Below are positions 27,894-35,762 of a stretch of 64,000 nucleotides of DNA, piece by piece. Position numbers and translations under genes: made by a program. Where the stretch lies: NCBI RefSeq assembly GCF_051857545.1, contig NZ_JBPZHB010000005.1:1-64000 (forward strand), read 5' to 3'. The notes under the pieces are model-generated. The model searched no databases and was not told the DNA's origin. It saw only the letters and a list, made by a program, of their open reading frames with translations. Source of the DNA: Larkinella sp051857545 (GTDB lineage: Bacteria > Bacteroidota > Bacteroidia > Cytophagales > Spirosomataceae). How positions within the stretch are numbered: the first letter of the stretch is position 1; each line of letters starts with the position of its first letter.

Positions 27894-30800
27894 TTAGGGA
27901 ATCCGGACCGGATTAAACTGCCTGAAGGGAAGAATAATGTGAAAGGCGGCTCCGTCCGTTTCGGTTGCCTCGACAAAAATTTCGCCGTGGTGGATCTCGA
28001 CAATTTTCTTGCTGAGCGATAAACCGATCCCGGTTCCCTGGTACTGTCCGGGTTGGTTGAGCCGCTGAAAAAGTACGAAAACCTGCTGCCCGTATTTTTG
28101 CTCGAAACCGATACCATTGTCTTTAAAAATCAACTCGCAATAGGTCATCGACGGGTTCAAAGTCGGATATTGGCTAATGATTTCCGGGGTCAGAAGGTGC
28201 GACGAAATAGCCAGAGCCGGTGGGGTTCCTTCCCTGGAAAATTTGAGGGCATTGCTGATCAGGTTGTAAAAAAGCTGATTCATCTGCAAAGGAATCGCTT
28301 CAATAGTGGGCAGCAACCCACTCGTGATGAAAGCTTTTTTCTGCTCAATCAGCAGTTCAAAATCACTCAGCACATTTTCGAGCGTTACGCCCAGATCCGT
28401 CGGAGCAAATAGCTTTTCGTGGTTGAGGAGTTGGGAGTAATTGAGCAGATCCTGGATCAGTTTGCTCATCCGCACCGACGCCCCGGCAATTTTACTCAGG
28501 TAGGCTTTGGCTTCCAGCGAAAACTCGTCTTCGTGTTTCTCCTGCAACCGGTTCGAGAACGTAACGATTTTGCGCAACGGTTCCTGCAAATCGTGACTGG
28601 CAGCATGGGCAAACTGCTGCAGTTTTTCATTCGTTAGCTGTAGATCGGCCGTTCGTTCTTTTACTTTGATTTCGAGGGCTTCCGAAAACGTCTTTAGTTT
28701 TTGCTCCGCCACTTTACGTTCGGTAATGTCTTCTATGGCGAGCAGAATCAAGGGTTCCACGGCATGTTCGTTGGCCACCTGCCGGGCATTCAGCAGCATG
28801 GTCCGTTCTCCGAGCACCGGGAAGGGCAGGGTGATCTCAAAATTCTCCAGTTTGACTCGCTGCGGGATGATTTTTTCGAGCTGTCCCTGCAACCCCGGAT
28901 CATCCCACTGGTGGTTTTGCAATTCATAAAACAGCTTATCTTCCGTTTCCAGCTCCGTAAAATTAAATTTTTTGTAGAAAGCCAGGTTGGCGGTTTTAAT
29001 GCGCAAGGCCTTGTCAAGAATCACCAGCGGTTCGCGGATGGAGGTAACGATGGATTCGGAATACAGGCGGGCACCGTTGAGTTGCTCCTGTTTGTCGAGC
29101 AGTTCCTGATTCAGAATCACCAGTTCCTCGTTGCTCGACTGCAGTTCTTCTTTCGACGTTTCCAGTTCTTCATTCAGGCTCTGCATTTCTTCACTGCTGC
29201 TCTCCAGTTCTTCGCTCGTGCTTTGGAGTTCTTCGTTGGCCACTTCCTGGTCTTCGATGATGCTGCGCATGTCCTCGCGGGTTTGCGCCAGCTCATTTTC
29301 CAACTGTTGAATCCGCAAATGAGATTCGTTCGTAATCGCGGTAGTCGGGTCACCCGCTAAAGCCAGAGCGGTTTCGGTTTCCTTTTTGGTAAACAGAACC
29401 ATAAAATGGGGCTCGACGCTGCTGGTGAGCAACAAAATTTCGATGGTCACCAGGTATTGCACTCCGTGAATCCGAACCGGAATGCCGGTTTTGATCACCG
29501 CGCCCGGGCTGGTTTTGGCTTTGTGCAACGCATTTCGCAGCTCGAACCCCAGGCCCTCGCGCGCCATTTTGAACAGGTTGAAGGTCGGTTTGCCGGGCGG
29601 TGGTTCCAGAAACGGCGCAATGGCGCCATGAATGTGAACCACATCCATCAGATCATTCACAATGACACTGGCCGGGGTGTATTTGGCAAGCAGAATGGCC
29701 TCCGCCGTTTTGCGGAAGTCGGTTTGCAGGGTATCGGGCTTGGCCGCTTTTTTGTCTTTTTTTACGAAAGCGTCCTCCCGTCGTCCGGTGGCAACGGGCA
29801 GAAACCGCCCCGGAACCGACTTGCGGGTATAAATCTTTTCGGTGCGGATAAAGGACGCAAACAAATCGGACACCACGCTGGTCGTTTCGGATTTGCCGAG
29901 CAGCAGAAAACCGCTTTTCCGAAGGGCGTAATGAAAGGTCGACAGGGCTTTTTTCTGCAAAAAGCTATCCATGTAAATCAGCACATTGCGGCAACTGACC
30001 AAGTCGATTTTAGAAAATGGCGGATCTTTCAAAAAATTCTGAACCGCAAAAACGCACAGATCCCGGATGGTTTTTACCACCTGGTAGTTGCCGCTGGTTT
30101 TCGTAAAATACAGGCTGAGCTGCTCATCCGAAAGCGTTTGCACTTCGGCTTTGGTATAAATGCCCGCGCGCGCTTTTTTGATGGCGATCTCGGAAATATC
30201 AGACGCAAAAATCTGAATCTGCCGGGTGGTTGACTGGTCACCCAAAAACTCGTGCAGGCAAATGGCCATCGAAAACGCTTCTTCGCCGGTGGAGCAGCCG
30301 GCAATCCAGATTCGGACGGGTTCTTCGGCCGCTTTGTTTTTGAACAAAACCGGAAGAACCTTTTCACGCAGGGCTTCAAACGTGTTCGGATCGCGAAAAA
30401 AAGAGGTCACCGGAATGAGCAGATCCTGAAACAACGCCTGTTGCTCGGTTTTATCCCCCATCAGAATGTTCAGGTAGTCGGCCAGCTTGCCCACTTTGCC
30501 AATCGCCATTCGCCGGGCAATTCGCCGGCGAATCGTGTTCTGTTTGTAATACGTAAAATCAACCCCGCTCCGCTCCTGAAGCAGGACGATCAAGGATTTG
30601 AAAGCGGTTTCATCTTCTTTGGGTATCTCCTCCTGCGTATTACCAATGGTACTCTTCTGGTAGTCCCGCACAATTTCCCGGAGTTTATCCGGCATTTCTT
30701 CGGGCGGCAAAACAAAATCCACCACCCCGGCGTTCACGGCACTTTGCGGCATATCGCCATAAGCCGCCGTTTCCTGATCCTGCGCAAAGGAAACCCCTCC

Positions 30801-31265
30801 GTTCTCTTTAATGGCTTTCAAACCCAGCGTGCCATCGTCGCCTTTACCGGACAACACAATGCCAACCGCCAGTTCTTTGTGAACGTCAGCCAGAGAGGTA
30901 AAAAAAACATCGATGGCCAGATTGGTTTTTATTTTATCCCGGGGCGTCAGTTTCAGCACCCCATCGAAGGCCGTCAGGATTTTGTTGGCGGGAATAACGT
31001 AAATGTGATTGGGCGTCAGGTGAATATCGTCCGTAATCTCCGAAACCGGAATGGCCGTTATGCGGGATAGGATTTCGGGCAAAATACTTTCGTGCAGAGG
31101 ATCCAAATGCTGCACCAGCACGAACGCCATGCCCGAATTGTCCGGAATCGCCTTGAGCAGTCGCCGGAACGCATCCAGCCCGCCCGCAGACGCACCAATG
31201 CCGACCACCGGAAAGTCCTGCGGGGTAGCAACGGGCGGAACTTCCTTTTTTTTGTCGGATGACAT
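27894..31265 (-). CDS. CheB-CheR-PAS-histidine kinase hybrid
   Basis: 1123 residues, cytoplasmic. Residues 17-200 are a CheB methylesterase with Ser26 (GIGASAGG), His53 (VQHLDP) and Asp144 (GKGDDGT). Residues 215-480 are a CheR methyltransferase (RRIARRM; IWIAGCSTGEEAFSM for SAM). A coiled-coil rich in Glu (about 645-720, repeats of EELQSS-EE), a PAS domain and a kinase (SHDLQEPLRK with the phospho-acceptor His; DNGIGF; GTGIGLSLSKKI) follow. There is no receiver-linked CheA or chemoreceptor nearby, so it probably serves a non-chemotaxis signalling pathway. It is transcribed divergently from a single-domain receiver, its likely partner. Confidence 0.92.
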   Translation of the reverse strand: MSSDKKKEVPPVATPQDFPVVGIGASAGGLDAFRRLLKAIPDNSGMAFVLVQHLDPLHESILPEILSRITAIPVSEITDDIHLTPNHIYVIPANKILTAFDGVLKLTPRDKIKTNLAIDVFFTSLADVHKELAVGIVLSGKGDDGTLGLKAIKENGGVSFAQDQETAAYGDMPQSAVNAGVVDFVLPPEEMPDKLREIVRDYQKSTIGNTQEEIPKEDETAFKSLIVLLQERSGVDFTYYKQNTIRRRIARRMAIGKVGKLADYLNILMGDKTEQQALFQDLLIPVTSFFRDPNTFEALREKVLPVLFKNKAAEEPVRIWIAGCSTGEEAFSMAICLHEFLGDQSTTRQIQIFASDISEIAIKKARAGIYTKAEVQTLSDEQLSLYFTKTSGNYQVVKTIRDLCVFAVQNFLKDPPFSKIDLVSCRNVLIYMDSFLQKKALSTFHYALRKSGFLLLGKSETTSVVSDLFASFIRTEKIYTRKSVPGRFLPVATGRREDAFVKKDKKAAKPDTLQTDFRKTAEAILLAKYTPASVIVNDLMDVVHIHGAIAPFLEPPPGKPTFNLFKMAREGLGFELRNALHKAKTSPGAVIKTGIPVRIHGVQYLVTIEILLLTSSVEPHFMVLFTKKETETALALAGDPTTAITNESHLRIQQLENELAQTREDMRSIIEDQEVANEELQSTSEELESSSEEMQSLNEELETSKEELQSSNEELVILNQELLDKQEQLNGARLYSESIVTSIREPLVILDKALRIKTANLAFYKKFNFTELETEDKLFYELQNHQWDDPGLQGQLEKIIPQRVKLENFEITLPFPVLGERTMLLNARQVANEHAVEPLILLAIEDITERKVAEQKLKTFSEALEIKVKERTADLQLTNEKLQQFAHAASHDLQEPLRKIVTFSNRLQEKHEDEFSLEAKAYLSKIAGASVRMSKLIQDLLNYSQLLNHEKLFAPTDLGVTLENVLSDFELLIEQKKAFITSGLLPTIEAIPLQMNQLFYNLISNALKFSREGTPPALAISSHLLTPEIISQYPTLNPSMTYCELIFKDNGIGFEQKYGQQVFVLFQRLNQPGQYQGTGIGLSLSKKIVEIHHGEIFVEATETDGAAFHIILPFRQFNPVRIP

Positions 31266-31395
31266 TGTTTTTCAGGGGGGGTAGCTAAAGGTACGGAAAA
31301 GGTTTACAATACCGGGCGGATTTGTATTTAGTTTGCCATTATCGTACATCTACCGCCTAAGTTGTTTACCTTGCTTATCACTACCACCGATCAAG

Positions 31396-31818
31396 ATGAA
31401 CCGTATCCTGACCTTTCTGCTTGTAGACGACGATGCTGACGATTGCGATTTTTTTCGGGAAGCGGTGCGGGAAATTGATGCCACATCGATTTGTTACACG
31501 GCCGAAAACGGCGAAGATGCCCTGGTGAAACTTCGCAATGGACTCCAAAAACGTCCTGACTTCATTTTTCTGGATTTGAACATGCCCCGCATGGACGGCA
31601 AACACTGCTTGGCCGAGCTGAAGAAAGATCCCAAACTGAGAGATATTCCGGTGATTATTTATACGACCTCCTCTGCACCGGAGGACATCGAAGAAACCCA
31701 CCTGCTGGGTGCGTCGTACTTCCTGACCAAACCCTCCGATTACCAGAAGCTCCTGAAAGATCTGTTTTTTGTGATGGGCCGGGATTGGTCACAACAACCC
31801 CAAATGCTTCGTTTTTAA
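31396..31818 (+). CDS. Single-domain response regulator (Rcp1-like)
   Basis: 140 residues from the ATG at 31396. It is only a receiver domain: acidic pocket DDDADD near residue 11, phospho-acceptor Asp60 in FIFLDLNMPRMDG, Thr in YTTSS and Lys in FLTKPSD. It resembles the phytochrome-partner Rcp1 group that accepts phosphate from hybrid kinases. It faces away from the CheB-CheR kinase gene across a 130-bp shared promoter region, which suggests they work together. Confidence 0.9.
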   Translation: MNRILTFLLVDDDADDCDFFREAVREIDATSICYTAENGEDALVKLRNGLQKRPDFIFLDLNMPRMDGKHCLAELKKDPKLRDIPVIIYTTSSAPEDIEETHLLGASYFLTKPSDYQKLLKDLFFVMGRDWSQQPQMLRF

Positions 31819-31852
31819 TTTCCGACCAGGTATTAAAATTGCGGCTTTCGGC

Positions 31853-31860
31853 TATATTTG
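31853..31860 (+). promoter_or_regulatory. Bacteroidota -7 box for the beta-propeller gene
   Basis: TATATTTG matches the TAnnTTTG consensus of the Bacteroidota housekeeping sigma factor. It ends 36 bp before the chosen ATG at 31897 and so supports that start. The -33 element is weak; the TTG present is only 11 bp upstream. Confidence 0.5.
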
Positions 31861-31896
31861 TGTAATATCCAAAGCTATAACCCTTCTATTTGCAGC

Positions 31897-33168
31897 ATGA
31901 AAAAACAGAGTTTGGTTGCCCTTGCCTCTTTATTGACCACGGGGGTCTTCGCCCAGCAGGAACCCATTCAGTTTACGGCCAAAGGAATTGTTGTTCTGTC
32001 CGATGCCGATATGGCGGCTTCCGCCCTGGCCGACGGCAACTTGTACAAAAGCAAAACCAGCCGTGACGCACTGACGATCGTTAAATTTCCTCTCGACCGA
32101 AATGGGCAAAACATTACCACCGCCCCCATTTCCAACTCCTCGGCGCTGTATGACAAAGCCGCTGTTGTGACCCCCAACGGGCGCTTCGCGTATGTGCTGG
32201 AAGGACGCGGCCAACTGGGCGACAGCGTCTCCACGCTGAAAGGCGGTGTGAAAGAGATGCCGGCCGCAGCCCGAATGTTTATTGTCGACCTCGCACCGGC
32301 CAAACCGACTGCGAAAGTGGTCAGCGTCGGCAACCTGCCGACGGCCATCACCATCAACCCGCAGGGCAACACCCTCGCCGTGGCTTCGGGTGATGCCGGT
32401 AAAGAAATGCGGTTGATTGAAATCGACAATACCGGTACGCCCAAGCGGGTGATCACGGCCCCTTCCCCGGTTCCGGGGGCACGCATTACGGATCTGGTGT
32501 GGAGCCCGGCCGGTGACTTCCTTGCCTACGTGATTGAAGATACGCAGGAAGTTGGCTTGATGAAATATTCACTCGATGCGGCCAAAAAACCGAATATCGT
32601 TCCCCACGGCAAACCCATCAAAGTAGGTGGTTTGCCAGCCACCGGCAAATTCTCGCCCGACGGTAAATTCTTCCTGGTTTCCGACATCAAGAAGGGAGCC
32701 AACGCGCAGGGAGCCGGCAAAGGTGAGTTGTTTGTGGTACAGTTCAGCACTGAGGATACGCCGGGTGAACACAAAGTGGTTTCTCAAACTGCTTCGGGCG
32801 AAAGTGCCGAAGCCCTGACCATCAGCCCCGATGGCTCTATGGTGATTGTGGCCAATTCCGGGCAGTCCTACCAGCCGTTCGGCCATGCAGGGGCCGGAAA
32901 AAGCTCCCTGTCGGTGTATGGACTCGACAAGGAAGGAAAACTGACCCTGGCGAATGAGTATCCGTTTGAAGGCATCATGCCCCAGAGCGTCGAGTTCGAC
33001 AAGAGTGGCAGTGCCATTGCCGTGGCGGTTTCCGAATACCTCGATTATGGCGACCGTTCCGGCGGTATCGAGTTCTGGAAAGTGACCAAAGGCGACAAAC
33101 CGTCGCTGGAGAAAATGCCGGGCAAAATCAGTGTCGCCCGTGGCAGCCACACGGTACGGGTTTATTAG
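31897..33168 (+). CDS. Secreted beta-propeller protein (lactonase/YncE-like fold)
   Basis: 423 residues from the ATG at 31897, with a clear signal peptide (MKKQSLVALASLLTTGVFAQ). The mature part is made of repeated four-strand blades, for example VVTPNGRFAYVLEG, TINPQGNTLAVASG, FSPDGKFFLVSD and ISPDGSMVIVANSG, which predicts a seven-bladed propeller. Catalytic residues of 6-phosphogluconolactonase were not recognised, so an enzyme name is not justified; it may be a binding protein. It stands alone and is followed directly by a tandem-repeat hairpin. Confidence 0.85.
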   Translation: MKKQSLVALASLLTTGVFAQQEPIQFTAKGIVVLSDADMAASALADGNLYKSKTSRDALTIVKFPLDRNGQNITTAPISNSSALYDKAAVVTPNGRFAYVLEGRGQLGDSVSTLKGGVKEMPAAARMFIVDLAPAKPTAKVVSVGNLPTAITINPQGNTLAVASGDAGKEMRLIEIDNTGTPKRVITAPSPVPGARITDLVWSPAGDFLAYVIEDTQEVGLMKYSLDAAKKPNIVPHGKPIKVGGLPATGKFSPDGKFFLVSDIKKGANAQGAGKGELFVVQFSTEDTPGEHKVVSQTASGESAEALTISPDGSMVIVANSGQSYQPFGHAGAGKSSLSVYGLDKEGKLTLANEYPFEGIMPQSVEFDKSGSAIAVAVSEYLDYGDRSGGIEFWKVTKGDKPSLEKMPGKISVARGSHTVRVY

Positions 33169-33170
33169 TT

Positions 33171-33255
33171 AAGAGTTAAGAGTTAAGAGTTGGCTAACTC
33201 TTAACTCTTAACTCTTAACTCTTAACTCTTAACTCTTAACTCTTAACTCTTAACT
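33171..33255. repeat. 7-bp tandem repeat folded as an inverted repeat
   Basis: Three copies of AAGAGTT (33171-33191), a GGCT loop, then eight and a half copies of its reverse complement AACTCTT (33196-33255). The whole block lies between convergent genes and would form a long slipping hairpin. Copy number in the right arm is a likely site of length variation. It probably acts as a bidirectional terminator. Confidence 0.9.
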
Positions 33256-33257
33256 AA

Positions 33258-33554
33258 TTATACCCTCTCCCAGCGGAATTGCTTTTTGACTTTCTTCTGT
33301 TTTCCGTTGCTTTTATCCTTTTTCAGTCCTTTGCGGTCACTCGCCATGGAGGAAGAGGCTCCGGCTCCTTTGCGGTTGGAGAACCACCAGGTCGGGCTGT
33401 GCATGGTTCCCAAAACCGTTCCTCTGTACACGCGCCCGCCGTGCTGGTGTTCCATTTTTACGTGGCAACTTTTAATCGGGCAATGGGATGCCATACATCC
33501 CGTCAGGAGCCAACTACTCACTAAGCTCACCCACAATCCCTGAGGTAGTTTCAT
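33258..33554 (-). CDS. Small lipoprotein
   Basis: 98 residues. The signal peptide MKLPQGLWVSLVSSWLLTGC ends in the lipobox LTGC. The mature part has SHCPIKSCHVKMEHQHGGRVYRG, with two Cys and three His that could bind metal, and a very basic C-terminus (KKDKSNGKQKKVKKQFRW). I do not know the family's function. It is probably exported to the periplasmic or outer membrane face. It is followed by the AACTCTT repeat as terminator. Confidence 0.75.
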   Translation of the reverse strand: MKLPQGLWVSLVSSWLLTGCMASHCPIKSCHVKMEHQHGGRVYRGTVLGTMHSPTWWFSNRKGAGASSSMASDRKGLKKDKSNGKQKKVKKQFRWERV

Positions 33555-33571
33555 CTCGGTATCGGTCTAAA

Positions 33572-33628
33572 GCAGAAGGGGTGAAAGTAGAAAAAGTTTT
33601 GCTCTTTTTCCACTTTCACCCCTTCTGC
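33572..33628. terminator. 25-bp stem hairpin
   Basis: The arm at 33572-33596 (GCAGAAGGGGTGAAAGTAGA and five more bases) pairs with 33604-33628 with one G-T pair, loop of 7 nt. T-runs occur on the minus side, so it terminates the small gene ending at 33642. The stem is much longer than termination needs. Confidence 0.8.
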
Positions 33629-33641
33629 CTTTTGTAAGGTC

Positions 33642-33899
33642 TTATCTTCCGAAAGCCAACTCATACCCGGCGTTTACCAGATATTCAGCCACCCGTGGCC
33701 GAACGACCCAATAAACCCCGTTATCTCCGCGCAAAATCCAGTGGTCACTTCCCTTTACATAGCGATTATTCGCGCAATCAATTGCCTGCATCAATGTCTT
33801 AAATTCTGATTGCCGTGCTTCTTTCAACATCTCAGCAAGGCGCGGAAAAGCCACGCTCCGCCGTAACCGTAACGTAATTGTTGAATCTCGAGAATACAT
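33642..33899 (-). CDS. Hypothetical protein, 85 residues
   Basis: 85 residues with a normal ATG. Pattern: AMLKEA-like helix (FPRLAEMLKEARQSEF), then KTLMQAIDCANNRYV, HWILRGDNGVYWVV and a last helix (VAEYLVNAGYELAFG). The mixed alpha/beta order and the aromatic centre look like a small folded protein. No signal peptide or family was recognised. A strong hairpin follows it, which supports a transcribed gene. Confidence 0.6.
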   Translation of the reverse strand: MYSRDSTITLRLRRSVAFPRLAEMLKEARQSEFKTLMQAIDCANNRYVKGSDHWILRGDNGVYWVVRPRVAEYLVNAGYELAFGR

Positions 33900-34316
33900 A
33901 CACGTAGAGTAAACAGTTCACTATGGGTTGTCTACTTGCACAAATCAAGCCAATTATTTTCCTTTTGTAACCGTTTAGTAAAATAAGACAATATTAATGA
34001 AATAATTGAATCGGCAATCTACCAAAAACTAACATTTTTTTATGATAAACTGAGTAATTATTCTTTCCATAAAAATATGATTATGTTACTATTTGTATAC
34101 AGTATTGTGTAGAAAGACTTCCCCAGCCACCAGCTTGTGTAGCCCTGATTCCCCACAGACAGCTGACCTGCTGTACGGCTGAGCGGCAAACTAGCCATAA
34201 ACACAATTAACTCATTTTCAGCAACTTAAATACTTTAAAAACGTGATAGTGACCCCTATTTTTACAAGTGGTACGGCTTTTGGCCTTGGTGCGACGAACC
34301 AATGTTTCAATTTACC
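33900..34316 (+). promoter_or_regulatory. OmpA-gene upstream region with sigma-54-like box and TGTAGAAA site
   Basis: About 400 AT-rich bases without a gene. TGTAGAAA lies at 34108-34115. A -24/-12-like box GTGGTACGGCTTTTGGC lies at 34268-34284 (GG at 34270-34271), which would start transcription near 34295. Both match motifs found upstream of four other stress genes in this window. The rest of the region shows nothing I can name. Confidence 0.55.
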
Positions 34317-35048
34317 ATGATCAAACACAGCCATTCTTTACAATTGCGTACAATGAGAGCGGTGGCACTGGTAGTAGCCGGGAGCATGCTTGCGGCTGGT
34401 ACAATGACAGGATGTAAATCAATTCGAAAAAACACGAATAATACCCAGCGCGGTGCCATCATCGGAGCTGGTGCGGGGGCAGTTGCGGGTGGCCTTATTG
34501 GCCGGAAATCAGGCAATACCGCCGTGGGTGCGATTCTGGGTGCTACGGTGGGTGGCGCAGGGGGGGCATTGATCGGCCGTCAAATGGATAAGCAGGCGGA
34601 AGAACTTCGCCGGCGACTCGAAAACGCCCGCATCGAACGCGTGGGCGAGGGGATCAAAATCACCTTTGACTCCGACTTCCTGTTCGACGTGGATCAATAT
34701 AAACTGAAGTCTGCGAATCGGGAAAACATGACCAAACTGGCCGAGACTCTGAAGAAGTACAACGATACGGAAGTCTTGATTGAAGGCCATGCCGACAATA
34801 CCGGTTCCGACCAGCACAACCTGAAACTGTCGGAACGCCGGGCCAAAACTGTAGCCAGGCTGCTACAGTCGGAAGGCATAAAAGCCAACCGTTTGACGGA
34901 GAAAGGCTATGGTGAAAGCCAGCCGCTGGCCGACAATGGCAGCGTTTCAGGCCGTCAGCAAAACCGCCGGGTCGAGGTAGCCATCTATGCAAACGATAAG
35001 CTAAGAAAAGCCGCCGAACGCGGAACAATTGGAAATATAAACAGTTAA
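34317..35048 (+). CDS. OmpA-family lipoprotein with glycine-zipper segment
   Basis: 243 residues from the ATG at 34317; another start at 34353 gives a shorter signal and is nearly as good. A lipoprotein signal ends in TMTGC. A glycine-zipper stretch follows (AIIGAGAGAVAGGLIGR and AVGAILGATVGGAGGALIGR, about residues 44-85), then a periplasmic OmpA-like peptidoglycan-binding domain (ITFDSDFLFDVD, EGHADNTGSDQHNLKLSERRA, GYGESQPL, NRRVEV). It links the outer membrane to the cell wall and is typical of envelope-stress genes. The DUF2383 gene follows 61 bp later on the same strand. Confidence 0.9.
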   Translation: MIKHSHSLQLRTMRAVALVVAGSMLAAGTMTGCKSIRKNTNNTQRGAIIGAGAGAVAGGLIGRKSGNTAVGAILGATVGGAGGALIGRQMDKQAEELRRRLENARIERVGEGIKITFDSDFLFDVDQYKLKSANRENMTKLAETLKKYNDTEVLIEGHADNTGSDQHNLKLSERRAKTVARLLQSEGIKANRLTEKGYGESQPLADNGSVSGRQQNRRVEVAIYANDKLRKAAERGTIGNINS

Positions 35049-35109
35049 ACCTATACGCCCGGTCCGTCAGGGATCGGGCGTATGCTAATCACTTTTCTTT
35101 TTAAACGTT

Positions 35110-35565
35110 ATGGAAGTAGGAAACACACACAGCGAAATTCTAGACCGGTTGAACACGCTATTGACGCGTACACGTGACGGAGAACGAGGCTATCAGGAAG
35201 CCGCTGAGAATGTAAAAGATGCTGAACTGAAGAGTTTGTTTCTGACACAGTCGCGGCAGCGCAACGAATACGCCACGGAGATCGACCGCGAAATCCGCAC
35301 TCTGGGCGGAGATCCCGAAAACAGCACGAGCCTCACCGCCGATCTGCACCGCGCCTGGATCAATATCAAAACCACCTTTACCGGCAACGACGACAAAGCC
35401 GTGGTGGAAGAATGCAAACGCGGAGACGGACAGGCCCTGGAAGATTACCAGGAAATTCTGCAAAGCACCAGCCTGGCGGCCAGCACCCGCGAACTGCTGC
35501 TGCGTCAGAAAGAACGGATCGAATCGGCCCATGCGTCGATGGCCCGTCTGGCCAATGTTGTATAA
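35110..35565 (+). CDS. DUF2383 / PA2169-family four-helix-bundle protein
   Basis: 151 residues, all helical: EILDRLNTLLTRTRDGERGYQEAAENV, then a ferritin-like arrangement with LKSLFLTQSRQRNEYATEI, GGDPENSTSLTADLHRAW and EECKRGDGQALEDYQEIL. These are marks of the PA2169 family, a small cytoplasmic protein widely linked to stress conditions. Its biochemical activity is unknown. It follows the OmpA gene and ends at a strong terminator, so the two are probably co-transcribed. Confidence 0.88.
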   Translation: MEVGNTHSEILDRLNTLLTRTRDGERGYQEAAENVKDAELKSLFLTQSRQRNEYATEIDREIRTLGGDPENSTSLTADLHRAWINIKTTFTGNDDKAVVEECKRGDGQALEDYQEILQSTSLAASTRELLLRQKERIESAHASMARLANVV

Positions 35566-35586
35566 CCTTTCCAGGTGAAAGGTAAA

Positions 35587-35621
35587 AAGTCCCGGATCCA
35601 GTGGATTCGGGACTTTTTTTT
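35587..35621 (+). terminator. Intrinsic terminator
   Basis: The stem AAGTCCCGGATCC (35587-35599) pairs with 35603-35615 with one G-T pair, loop AGT, followed by eight T. It ends the OmpA-DUF2383 transcript. Confidence 0.88.
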
Positions 35622-35762
35622 GTATCCAAAAACAATCTAAATCCACGAATTGTTGATCAATAGGCCGGCCAGCCCTTGCCAGGATTGACTTAAAAACCGC
35701 ACAAGCATTTTCAAAACCGCAGCGGAACCTGATTCAATGGCCCCGGAAACTGAATTAATATT

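Noticed and set aside
29406..30233. 275-residue antisense frame in the CheB-CheR kinase gene, also 30252-31070
   Set aside because: Shadows of the kinase coding strand with Phe/Gln/His-rich composition typical of antisense reading.
33279..33543. Two plus-strand frames opposite the small lipoprotein
   Set aside because: The minus-strand frame has a clean lipobox signal; these do not.
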